From assembly GCA_011800805.1 (NCBI GenBank), contig MPNW01000150.1, positions 23,118 to 87,117 on the forward strand: a DNA stretch of 64,000 bases, in the 5' to 3' direction. The position numbers and the translations under genes are program-made. Below, one piece after another: positions 12,148-25,300 of this stretch (position 1 is its first letter; each line of letters begins with the position of its first letter). The stretch comes from Hirudo medicinalis. Lineage: Eukaryota; Annelida; Clitellata; Hirudinida; Hirudinidae. The notes beneath the pieces are model-generated. The model was not told the origin of the DNA. It ran no database searches and was given only the letters and a program-made list of their open reading frames with translations.

Positions 12148-15100
12148 TTATACACGCCGGAGATCTTCAACAAGAAGCAACAGGATCTGCAAAAACTAAA
12201 AAACATGTCAGCATGAGGATTTATGACCACAAGGCACTAATGAAATTTCAAAGGTAACAGTCCAAGGGCAATAAATGGGAAAGATATAAGCATATACAAA
12301 GAATGACATTTGACCAGAAGACATACTCATCACGGAAGCGCGGCCGAAAAAGTTTTTGGAAAGGTGGGCTTTTATTCTTCCTAACTCAGATTAGCTAGCT
12401 GATGACCACAAAATCTTCATTGAATGGCTTGAAAGTATTTGACAAACACTGCAGAAGCACCGAGATAGTTGCAGAGGAAAGCGACATTGAGAAATGAAAT
12501 TCTGTGAGCAATTCAAAATTATATGTGCAGAGCTCTTCTCAGGAGGTTCCTCTTAAATCACATCACTTTCATAAATGTTTTCAATCCTCCCAAATGAGAC
12601 AGGGAAAGAAGGTTGATAGAAGATTCAAGAGCTCAAATCCATCACAATGGGAAGAATGTCAAGTCAAACATTGCCCAAAATCACTAGCTGGGTGAAAACA
12701 TCAGGAGAAAACACTCATGATTTCTAATGGACTGTTAATTCAAGTGGAGTAAAACAGAATCTCATGGTCACAAAAACAGTCTTTCATTGCATTCATGTCT
12801 TTTAAAAGGTATGTCAACTCATATCTTTGAGCATAAATAGTATCAGTAGGGTCTCAATCCGTCGTTAAAGTCAAATTTATCCGAGGCATGCCGATCGAAG
12901 GCATCCTTTTCCAACCAGGTCAACAGTATTATTAAAGAAACGGGTGACACAGACGAGAGGTTTACAAACTCACACTAAGTCGGTTCTCAAAAGCATTAAA
13001 ACTGAATGAATGAACTTTAACATGTCAATAAATAATGATGACATTGATAACGCTAAAAATCGAGATGAATAAAAGAGTAATAAGTGCTGAGGTTTACGAC
13101 AGCAGACGCAGCTATTGGGCACCAGATACCTATTGGCGAACTCAGAACATTGACACAATTCCACGCAAGTATCAGAGAAACCAGAAATTCCTAGCTTTCA
13201 ACTATAGAAGATTCTTCTGTTCTTCAGAATAAACAAAACAATTTCCTAAAACATTAAAATTTCATAAAATAGTAGAAATGTGCTGATTATAATAATCCCA
13301 TCAAGATTAACAATCAGAGTGAGTTTAACCAACCTTCTGCACTTGCTGCTGTAAATACTGAAACAAATGTGGCCAAATATTAGACATAAATATATGAATA
13401 GTACAACTTATGTAGCATAATGCACAGCATTATTAAGATTCTTAACAATTCATATACCACAACGGTACTGATGGCAACGCATGACCCGTTCCTTGGGTAC
13501 AACAAACCAATATGATATGACTTGCATTGTTATGATACCATATCACATCATCAATTGTGCGAAGCATTAAGACATTTTGAAGCATTTTATGGATCGTCAA
13601 ACAATAGCTGCAATTCCAGATATCGGTTGCTGAGGAATTCAAAAGATTAACAGAAAAAAAAAAGATAATTAAACTTGATAATAAATAATAAATCATAAAT
13701 AGTTTATTAAAATTATAATAGCATTGTAGCAATGACTGAGAAAATATAATTCATGAATGAAGAGAGCTAGTAAAAGTTGTCAAGATTAAAAACAAATAAT
13801 ACTAACAATCATGAAGGTACAATTGGGCACTTTCAAGGTTAAAGGAACTTTTGCATACAGTAACATTCTTGTCCAAACAAGAACAGGCCATTTTTGATCT
13901 GTGATTGTTGCAGTGACAAAATCTTTTAAATGTAGGTGCTTTAGTTGTGCTTGAGTTACCACATGAGAAGTCCTTCATCTGATCCTTTCCTCCAATGATC
14001 TTTTCTTGACCATCAGAGTGATGCTGCTGCTGCTGATGTTGACGGACGTTCTTTTTCGCGATCGAGTCAAACGCATTCCGATTGCAACCTCTTTTAAGGT
14101 TTTGTAAATGGGAGATTCGAAAGGGAACCCTCAGGTTGTGTTCGTCCTTTTTAATGGAATCTTTAAACTTTGAGCTCTCAGAATTCATTTTACTTTCTTT
14201 ATTAGATGAAAAAATCTGACCCAAGTTCTCCTTGCAATTTAAAAAGTTAGAAGCATTAAATTTATCTGGATAAACATTATTATGAATACTGGAAAAGTGA
14301 CAGACATTGGCTTGAAGGCTATCATCAGTCAATGAGCTGCATTCTGGACTTAAGTCTCTCAATGGAAGAACCTCATCATCCTCCATTGGAGAACCTACAT
14401 CTTCCGCGTCTAATTTGCGATGATAGGGAAACCCTGAATAGTTCGGAGCAGTTTCATTTTCGTTGGCTAAACAGGTCAGCTCGCAGTAGCCAATATCGGG
14501 ATGATTTGTGAGATATGGTGCTTCGTGACTGACGGACGGTATGACCGCCAAATAACAGTTGTAAGGTGCATACATGGGGGAAATCATGGGAAGTGTTGGC
14601 TGGAGTTGAAATTGTGAAGGACCAAGTTCTGAGTCTTGAGACATAACTTGTCCCTGATCGACAATACACTCGGATGATGAAGCAAATCCGACCTGATATG
14701 GATTAAAAGGAGAATTGGTAGCAAAAGGTAAGTAGGGCAAAGGCATCATCAGGTCATCAGCACATGGGTAGACTTGCTTGGGAAGCATGAGTATGTTTGG
14801 TTGCATAGCACAATTCAGTATTTCTGATGACGTGCATTGAGAACCCTTGTCTTTTTCTGACACATTCAGACCATCTTCACTGGAACAACTGGTGGATATG
14901 TCAACTGGTAAACAATCCACATTGTTGTTGCCATCCTCAAAGTAATTGCTACCGACAACTCTCGAACCGATTCCATACTTCACGTCAAATCTGTCGGCCT
15001 CGGAAAGCTTTTTAGGGCTTCCATTATTATTCTTAGAATGATCCTCGAATATAAAAGAAAAGTCAGAAGATCCAACATTTTTGTTTTTCTCCAATTTATT

Positions 15101-17464
15101 TAAATATCTTGTGTCAAAAAAGACCGTGTCTTCCCCTTTAACAACAGATTGTGGAACAGACTTCATTCCATCAAAAATGCACTGTTGGGCCAAATGTTTG
15201 TCAAACTCTAGCGAAGATGATATATTTTTGTTGATGTATTTGTGGCCAGTGTGTACTTTTTCTTCATTTAAAAGCTGACATTTGAAACTGTTCACCAATT
15301 CATTTTTAGAAAGAGATTCATTTTCTGGTGAAGTGACATTCGAAGAAATCAATGAATGACTAATAATGTCAACACTTTGACTAGCAGCCACTGATTGAGG
15401 GCAATTAAACATTCCCTTTTCAAACTGTGAAGCACTAGATTGCACATCAGGCAAATCTGAAGTCTTTAAATCACAACTAGCTCCATTGGCCAGTCTCTGA
15501 TCCTCAAAATTACAAGCCACTACTTCAAGTTTGGAAAAGTTATCAGTTTTGGCATTTGTGATCTTTTTCCTCTCAAGACACAACTTCCCTTGAGAAGGTT
15601 TAGATGACCTCTCGTGCACTTTCACTTTCTTTTTCTTTTGCACCATGACAAACTCTTCTAGTTCAGACTCCTTGGAGCTCAATTCATCTCCAGATGAATT
15701 TGTGGAATAGGAAAATTCAGTTAGCTTGTCATCATCCTCAGTGGATTTCTTACTCAAATCAGCATGCAATTTGTGAATACAATTCACCCTTGGCTTTGCG
15801 TGAGTCTTTGACAAGTCATTGTGATTGCATTGATTAAAATTAGAGTTTGAGAGAATATCACTATCAGGTTTAGCATCTTTGCCAATGGGCAAGATTTCAG
15901 GAAATCCATCGACGACATCACACCGAGATGCTTCAGACCAATTGCTCGCAACATCCTTTAGTCTGAATTTCAACAAATCTCTTGCTTCATTGGCAGCCTT
16001 GGCATTGCTATTGTTAAAATTATTGATTGGTTTTTGATTGCACAAATTACAGAGTCTTATATGTGAATCTCCTAACTCAACAACTTCTTCTGGAGGCAAG
16101 GTGTCACCCCATGAAACAGATGTTTGGTTATCAGGCATTGCTTCTTGGCTGTCATCATTATTGAGCTCAGACTCTTCAGTGCGAAGCGAAGGACCGGACC
16201 TGATGGAATCTCCAATAGAAGAAGACATTTCATTATCGAGACTACTGCTCTTAGAAAACCTATGGCATTCATATGGTGTGATAGGGGTAGGCTCTGATGC
16301 AGCAGAGTTGCTGACAGTTCCCGAATTAAGCGATCTGTCTTTCTTTTTTTTCTTCCTCAGGCCAGGCTTCTTATTCCCACATGAAGAGTTGATGGAGCTA
16401 TTACTTCTCTGACTGGTCTCCATGTCTCCACAGTCGCTTCTGTCCATGTAAGGAGAGAATGCATCCTTGCCTTCTATAAACGAGACGAGTTGTTCGATCG
16501 ACTTCTGAGCTTCTTGTTCTCTGTGAGCAATAGCTTCCGATGAGTCTTTGCAGCGTTTTTTCTGAATTTTAGCATCCTTTCTTTGTTTCATGATTTCATA
16601 TCTGGTCATGTTTTTTGAACTCTGACTAAAACTTCTGCCATATTTTGAGGACGAATAAGAGGCTTCTTCAGAATTGATTTCACAGCTCAGACTTTGCTCG
16701 TTCATGGAACAGTAAGAAGTGCCAACATCAGAAGCTGTCATTTTAAGCAATGATTTATATTAAAAATTTTAAATCAGCTGCAAACATCTATTGAACATTA
16801 CTTATAAAAAACTCATCATAACAAACCTGAGTTAGGTTTGGAAGAGTCATTAACACAGTCATTGCCGGCATCACTGGATTTGCTTTTTGAAACGAGGTGC
16901 AATAATGATGAGTTCGGATCTATCAGATTATCAATTTCTTCATAAAAACGTTTTTACATCACCATCAGATCTTCTGAAACCACCATCCACAAATTCTGAT
17001 TCTGAATACCTCTCACAAGATTCAACATCAGTCTGCTCATCTGCATTCAAGGTCAGAAATTCATCATACCTGTGGGTGTTTTTTGCTTTTGTTACAGAGT
17101 TGGAAAGATTTTTCTGCTGAATTTCATATAAGCTAAGATGTGTTGGATAAGGCAGAAGTTCCTCCATAATATTACAATCCTCACAAGACAAATTTGTATC
17201 TTCAGACTTTAGCCCACTATGTGCTAATGAATGGTCAAATAAGTTGGGCAAACTTAAATTCTTGTCGATAGAGGCCGTTGCAGAATCAGGCGTAGAACAA
17301 ACAGAAAATGAACCATCATATAAAAGAGAGTTGGTTGTGTGAACGAGGCGATTGTATAAGTGTATATCATATTCCGAGTAGTTATCTGGGGTGGTCCGGT
17401 TTTCAAAATTATAAACATTATTTTCCGACAATCTTCGCTCTCCTCCGTAATTGTCGTCGGACAT
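12148..17464 (-). CDS. Large uncharacterised protein, about 1190 residues
   Basis: I do not recognise the family. Proposed minus-strand exons: 16827-17464, 13859-16734, 13334-13357 and 12148-12186. The first exon reads cleanly from the first ATG to about 16960, meets a stop, and continues in another frame. It has one base too many for its phase, next to an A5 and a T5 run at 16944-16955, so a one-base insertion error is likely. The giant exon runs 958 codons open, which is strong evidence of coding. The protein is Ser/Asn-rich with a mixed-charge segment (MKQRKDAKIQKKRCKDSSEA) followed by SIEQLVSFIEGKDAF, a lysine run (RKKKKKDR), and EFVMVQKKKKVKV. The last two small exons are both phase 0 and add a leucine-rich helix-like tail. 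If the last introns are retained, the frame instead stops at 13802. Coding confidence is high, the 3' end only moderate. Confidence 0.75.
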
Positions 17465-18911
17465 GTTTATCCATATCAAAATTCCAATGACTAACCACTA
17501 CCCTGAAAACGCCTCTTCTGCTTTAATCCTTAAAAGTGGAAAGAAATGAATAAAACACTAACCGGTCTCTGATTATTATCAGAAAGTTGCGAAATATTAA
17601 AAGAAGAATTCGACGTTGTTCCTAAGCGACGCAAAATATGTAGTTTTCAATTCGAAAACAAGAAGTCGTTACTGAACTGCGGCGGTAATGGCGCAAACAT
17701 CCTCACCACAACAAATATACTTCACCGAGAAATCCGATTACGGGAATATTAAATAAAATGACAGATCCGTCTCAATCCTGTGCGATTCAGAGCTGTTGTC
17801 ATGACGCTGACACCACCGCACTGCAACCTACTATACACGAGCCGACGAAAACCTCATTCGATGGTGTCTCAGATAGATGGCGTATTTAATAACAAATTAA
17901 AATATTTCTCCCCCCGACGAATGCTATTTTTAAAATTATATATATATCCAATAATTAACATTTTGACATATAAAACAACTAGCAGTGATCGGAGCGAAGA
18001 GGACCGTCTCAAGAGGATGTAGTAATCTTACCTTCCCCGCAGATCACTTGTAAGGGAATACATTATCAAAATTTTAGGGTATTCTTGTTAAAAACGAGCA
18101 AATAAAATTAGTCCAAAGAGGAGTAAACAAGTTTTTCTGTGCGAATCGAAAGTTTTCCGCCACTACGAAAGTCGCCTCAGATCTTATATAATATCCATGA
18201 TATAATTCCTTGCAGCTAAGAGTAAAATTTTCAAATATCAATCATTTTGTGAACGAAACGAAGCATGTACAATAGCACAATCCAAAGTGGATGTTTTAGC
18301 ATACATTCTGCAGTAGCGCCAACTTTCAGTGATACTTCATATAAAATTATGAGCAAAGACATTAGATTTAAAAAAAAAACAATGTAAAAGAGCTCACTTA
18401 TGTAATGTAATAAATTCGAGCAAATCTAAGATTTGGTACATACCGTAACCATGAAATCAAGATGCAGAATCTCTTCATTTTTACTTAAGACATTTCAATA
18501 GTACTGGCAAACAAACTCTGGAAATGCGAAATTCTAATCCACAAACACATTATTTACATTTGGATCTAAAATTAATAAAATGTCATAGATAAATTGAGCT
18601 GAAATTTAAAAAAAAAGAAGAAATAGATTCTATTAAAATATAAAATGCAAAAAAGCATGCTGACTACATAAGAAATGTGATAGAGGTACAGAGAAATAAC
18701 ATAAACTCCAAAGCTAATTAAAGGTATAAAAAGTCGCATTACTTTTCGTATCAACAAATTAACGAATTTGCACAATCACATTTCTAAGATTTTTCACTGA
18801 AAAGTAAAACAAAAAAAAGAGCACATAAAACATATTTTTATAATCTGAACTGAAGATGTAACCAAAAATATTAAAAGCGATGACAATGGGAATTATAAGG
18901 ACAAAGACAAA
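17465..18911. other. Intergenic stretch
   Basis: It lies between the start of the uncharacterised gene and the end of DENND5, both on the minus strand. It should hold the promoter of the first and the 3' untranslated region of the second. No exon, RNA gene or mobile element was recognised. Confidence 0.5.
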
Positions 18912-21900
18912 TCACAATACAATTCCTCGGATGATCGAGGCTTCCAGGGTAACTTTGAACTCTTTCAGAGAATCCAAAAGGTCAAGGACAAATTGCAACT
19001 TCTGGGGATCTCTGAGAAAAGAAAGTTCCTCATACATGGACACCGTAATTGGACTTCTGCTCACCAATTTCACCCATCTCTGGAGCAGCTTATCCCTGAA
19101 TATTTGGATATTCACAAAGAGCGAATGAGTTTAACCATTATACATTCCATGAAACTGAAGCAAAATCTGAACAAGATATTTTTTGATTTTTGTTCAATTT
19201 TACATATAATTAAAATGCTTATTTAATTAATTGTATCAATTAGACAAAAGCACCACATTCACAGTGTTGGTTGGACCTAGATCTGAAAATGACTGGCCAA
19301 TCACAGCATGAACATTAACCAGCTCTGGCTTTAAGTTATTAAATTCAAAGTGGTTTGAGATTTTATGAAAGTTGTTCTACGACAACACACTGAAGCCAGC
19401 ATATCATCTCACAAAGTTTCATCAAAATAGCTGCAATGGACATAGATTTGCATCGGTTACAAATAAACTGACCAACATTTTCCCTCTATATATTAGATAT
19501 ATCAACTTATCACTAATAAATTGCTTTTCATTGAAACAATAAATTTAATAATAATTAAAATCATCAAAAAAAGTAATCATTCAAATTTTACTTATAATTT
19601 TTTTTATTATTGTTATTATTAACCCTTTCCTGGATGTGTACTTATTACATCTGTTAATTAATAAACTTTAAAAAGTTAATATTATAACACTAATAACATT
19701 TAATGATAAATAAACTGATAATTACCATAAAACAATATGTATAACAATACATTAAAAAGGTCACAAAAGTCTAACAAACCTCAGTCCAATGCAGACAAGT
19801 ATTTGAAACCTTTCATCTTTGCCAATGGCTTCTGAAGCCTGATTGATCATGGACACCACATAGCAGAAGCTTTGCATGGTGGTCTTAATCTCAGTGGATA
19901 TCACATACTCCTTGTTCATCATGATGCTCTCAAAACACAGCATCACCTTTTCTGAGCAAGTGATAAAGACAAGAAACTAAAGTAGCTTTATTCATTTTCA
20001 ACATGTGTTTTAATGCTACCATGTTAGTCAACAAACATTCAGAAAATATGGCTTCTTAAGTAACTCAGCATACAATTTCATGCTGGACTCTTTCATTAAC
20101 ATAAACAAAAACTCGAGACAAACAAGTAAAATGGAATAACAACCCAAGAAGTCCCAAATGAAGAATCTATTTCTAAAGAGCCTGGAAGACCTGAAACCAT
20201 ATTGGAAAATGAGCTCCATGCAGGACACCAGTCCTCCTTCTCCACATAGCAAGATGGTGGCACTTCCTCTCTAAAAGCCAATCAAGCATGACAAAATTCA
20301 GATTTTGATTGGTTATTAAAAGTAAATTATTTCATCTTAGGAATATTTCATTAAAAATTTAAATAAGATAATCAAAACGCCATTTCAAAAATGGAAGATT
20401 GAAAAGTGCAATAAAACAAAGTAGAATCATCTCAAACACCAACTTCTTTCTCGGATCGGCAGAAATGCTTCACGAGGCTGTTGACAGCATCACTCAACTT
20501 TTCTCTGATCTCATTCACAGATATTCCTTAGAGAAAATTACATTCATTACATGAATTACAGGACCTAGGCTTGTGAAACACCATCCCTCATGTTCCAAGT
20601 AAACCTTTTTTACACAGTTCATTGAAGCAAACATTATATTATATTATATGCACGAGCGTTTCTTAAAGCATTGATGATATTTATATTTTGACGGCAAAAA
20701 AATTAAATCTGGAATATGGCAAAAACATCGGCACCTATTCAATTGAAAGATGAGACCATTAATCCAGATTAGAACCAGCACATGCTCAAAAAGACGTTTC
20801 TTCAAAGCATTGACAAAGAATGGCTTTTTGCCAAAAAAGGCCTCAGCATTTAGATATTAGATGCGTCTACAAAGAATTTTGACAAACTTGGTTCAAGATG
20901 TCTGCTCGAAGCACTGGGCGACCTGCACCTGGAAGGGCTGCGACATCTTTCAACCAGCTCTAAAACAAAACAAACTTTATCAAAAATTTCACTTCAACTA
21001 TTCGTTCTTTATTTAAATATTCTGCTTAAACATTTTAAAATACAGCGTTAACCAAAACAACAACCGTTAGAATCAATGGACGGAGGTGCAAGTTCTGCAA
21101 CAAGCAATCTCTCCAGGGCTCCATCATCAACTCCTTTTCCAAGCCACCTTCCACATGGAAACCTCAAAACATTGAATCAAATAATTAACAAACTTCAAAG
21201 AAAATGAAATGTTATACTATGTTACTTATACTGTTGTGTATGTACTGTGGTATGGTTTTGACACTCCACCATTCCTAGCCTCAACCTCACAGTTGCAGAT
21301 ATCATTAAAACTGGAATATGGACAAATAATGAAATAAATCAAATTAGAAATTCAGGCACACCTGTAAGTGTGACCAGTAATTTCATTTCTGACCAGCACA
21401 TGCTCCACCAACCACTTTGCTGATATTCCACTGTTGTCGTGGCCTATTCTCATGGTCGTCAAAATGCCCAAGTTTTTGTGCTTGTAAGAAATGTTAAAGT
21501 TACTTAAAATTCCGAATTAATTTGCTATTATTTAAAATTATTTTTTAAATTAATGTTTTAAATGAGTAAATGACAGGCAAACCTTGATCAAAACATCAAG
21601 AGAATGTTTAAGCAATGGAACCTCGTCGGTATCACCGAGCTGGCCTGACAATCTGGAAATTTAAATATTCTATTTAAAATAGACTTTTAAATATTCAAAC
21701 TAAGTACCATTTGAAGCATAAATATCTAACTGAACTGTTGACAAATAAGTAACCCGACAACGACTTCCAGGCAACCTGGATTATGGTTGTGGACAAACAA
21801 ATTGAAATAATGGAGTTATCAAAAAGTTCACCTGATCCAGCAGTTGGCAGTGGTTGTGCCACCCCCCATCTTCAGCCGAGGAAATATAAGCACCCTGTAC

Positions 21901-22296
21901 ACCATCGCTGTCAAGTCAACAACAATAATCATCAAAAAAAAACTTAAAGTCATGTAAACGGTCTTAACTCAAAAAATACAAACGCAACCTCTCCTAGCCA
22001 TTGGACAACGACCATCCATTGGTCACAAAAGCTAACAAAAGATCACTTAAAATAATGAATTCCTCTCAAAGTTAAGAATAAATTTGAGATAAATTACATT
22101 TAAATGAATATCTAATTTTGGAAACAACAGACTCATATTGGCGAAGGTGTTTGTGAAGCAATGGTAGTCGACTGCATTGAGACTCAACAAGTGGAACAAG
22201 AATTGCTCCCTCTCCTCCTCACATCTCAGAAAGGCATATCTCTTATAAAGCTTCCTGGCATCAATAATAATGATGAAGATGATAATTGAAGTTTGC

Positions 22297-22352
<56 letters not shown>

Positions 22353-25300
22353 CAATTAAAACAATAATAACAATAACGATGGTGATGATAATAATAATAT
22401 TAATAATAATAATAACAACAACAATAATAAGAAGAATGGTGATGATGTGATAGATTAAAACAATTTCCAAATTTCCATGTCAAATTAGATGGTAGCATCA
22501 CCAATCATGAATTAATATCTTAATATCAAAAAATACATAATTAGTTTAGTGCTTCAATATCTTAAAAGCACCTCAAGAGTTCTTGATTTGAAAAGAGCTC
22601 CTTGAGATGCTTCGACAGAAGCTTCTTCTCCAGGGAGAGCCTCACAAAAGCCCTCGAATATCCCACCGACGTTTTTATCTCGGCCATTTGGAGGACGTTT
22701 CTGCATAGAAATAAATGCCAACCAAATAAATTTCAAATGAATATTTCATCAACTAATTTAAAAAACAAATCACAAAAACATACCTGAAATCAAAGAGAAC
22801 AGATATAGGAAGAGGTTCAAGGGTTGGGAGTTCAAGACCTCTGCTTGGCTTCCTTCTGTGATGCCTGATCGGCCATGTGAGGTTTCCATCAGATGACCCT
22901 GAAGATGGAATGACTTCACCTTGGTGAGGCAGGGTTGAATCTAAGAAGAAGTTTATAAGATTGTAATAATGTCGACACAGGTACAGGCAATAAGTACATG
23001 TTAAAAAAGCAGAACAAGGATTGATTAAAATCCAACACGACATAAGATTTCTACATACAATAATTCTCAATATAACAATAAAATGTCAGCCTCTCAGTCA
23101 AAGACATTTAAATTACATAATAACATAATTACAAATTTCAAGCACGTACAAGTTAAGACTTTCAAAAGTACGTCGTAAAGAATGTAAATTTACTCGAGTT
23201 GAACGCAGTGTGATCGTCGGACGGAATATTCTGATCCTTCATGGTGGCCTCGTAAAAGCTGGCAATGTGGTACCACAGCGAGGACTTGTCCTGCATTCAT
23301 AGAACAACACAAAAGTCAGCAAAATCTCATTCAACCCACTTAGCCTGTCCTCTATTAATGCCGACCTGTCTCTGATTGAGGCCATGGTTCCATATTCTTT
23401 CCAGGAGGTCGCAAAGACTTGCTATGGAGGTGTTCTCTTCGATCCCTGCACGCGAGACCTCTCCATGTCCGAGTTCGACGGCCTCTTTCCCCATTTTCTG
23501 CACCAACATCCTCTTTGTCTGTCGAGCGAAAATAATTGCAATTGTGATTATATTTTTGTCATTGCAATCTCTTGTAAGTTAAACGTTTCCTTAGTTATTC
23601 TTGAGTTACTCCATTCCCCTTTATCTAGGATAAAACAATTCAGTCACAATAATACAGTAATTAAAGAACTCAAATTAAGAAAACAAACATTTTACAAACA
23701 CAAACGCTCATATAAACATAAACAAAGCAAGCATTCATCATGTTTGAGACCTTAGTTTTAACTTCCTTGAGCAGAGTTTCCATGAAGCACCAATTATTGT
23801 TGACCATGGCTTTCAGATCGGTGTCTGATGGCTGGGCATTCTTGCACGATTTTACTTTTATTTCCTCCATGTAGTCCTGGTCAAAAATCTCTCTCAATTA
23901 ATGTCTCGACTAACTTAATAACTGAATATACATTAGCTAGATGTGAGACAATAAATACATTTATTTCTGACTGTTTTAACAATAAGAGATAAATATTTTT
24001 TGTGCTTCTGAGGAATATCCATTACAATGTAAGGAAAAGAATTGTTAATATTATTAAATATGCAATTTGCCACATTCAGTAAAAATGTTCATTATGATAA
24101 AATAATGCATTTATATAATAAAATTAATAATTTATTGTTAAATCATCTCATATTTTGAAAAAGAGATTTTCCAAAAACTTGCATCCCGTTGTTTGAAGGC
24201 AGTTTTGTTGTCTGTGACTCGAGCTGTCAAGCCATACTTGGACCTCCATTCTTCGTGCGGCGACCGAAGTCTTACAAAAATTGAGGACAGACTAAGTGAA
24301 TTAACCATTTAATTTATCATTTCATTCATTGAAATAATCAATAATAAAGTATCAAATATAAAACAAATTAAAAAGTACCTATTAATTGGGAACAAATTAA
24401 TGACATAAAAAATATTGTTAACAACAAAAACCCCCAACTTTTTTCCAATCAGGTACTTTTGGAAGCAATCGGGAGGAAGCACTGGGAAGAAGTGTCTCCT
24501 CTGAACCACGTTTGCATCAATTGCTCTCGGCATGGGTGCAATGATGTCCACTATGGAAGCTTTTTTCTCAATGTTACTCTCTGCCAGTTCATAATAATAT
24601 GCTCGTAATAATTTATTCATTTAACATAAGAATATGAAATAAGAATAAGAGGATCAATAAGAAGTCAATCGACGGGTCAAACATTCCGACCTGCCTCCTT
24701 GGCAGCCGCCGTCCTGTAAAACCTTCTCGGCCTCTGATCGGCAGATTGTTGGAGGTCGTCCCTGAGGAACTTCAGACGAGATTCGAAGACCACGAAGTAT
24801 TCTTGATCCTCGGGGAACTCACAAAAGAATCCGACTTCTTAGAATCCAAATGAGACAGGATTTTCTGGTCGATGAAACTGGCGAACATTTGCGTTTCGAT
24901 GAAAGGAACGAGAAAGGGCAAAGCTTCGTCCGACTGATCGCTGAGGAAAGATGTCTTGTCAAAGTTCTGGGTGGTGTCCCGATTGTTTAGCCACGACTGA
25001 ACATCGCCTCCATCGTGGAGGATGACGAACGACTCGTACGAGCCGAAGATCTGAGAGAACGTCAGAACCCAATTAAATTCTGAATCTCTAGGGACAAGTT
25101 TGCAAATGTTGTTGTTGAATTCAAATAAAATATAAAATCATCAAATTTCTTCTACAGAAATCCTAACCTGCAGAAAATAATGAAGAAATATTTCCCTAAT
25201 GGCATTGTTAAAGATGAGATCTTTTGCGTGATCATCCAAAGACGGGCGGCCAAATCCAGACTTGTGCGCCTGAAGAGCAGCATCCGTCAGGCTGTCCTTG

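Noticed and set aside
12504..12695. Plus-strand frame opposite the uncharacterised large gene
   Set aside because: No homology, and no exon-like boundaries; it lies in a proposed intron of the minus-strand gene.
21231..21320. Possible extra DENND5 exon after a TTCCAG acceptor ([15 protein letters not shown])
   Set aside because: None of its donors gives the phase required by the next exon, and the flanking exons (21362-21480 and 21065-21162) join directly and match the family alignment. Treated as cryptic.
23873..23880. DENND5 exon 11 acceptor at the CAG before GACTAC
   Set aside because: It would break phase with the preceding exon; the AG two codons upstream of the FDQDY block keeps phase and was used.
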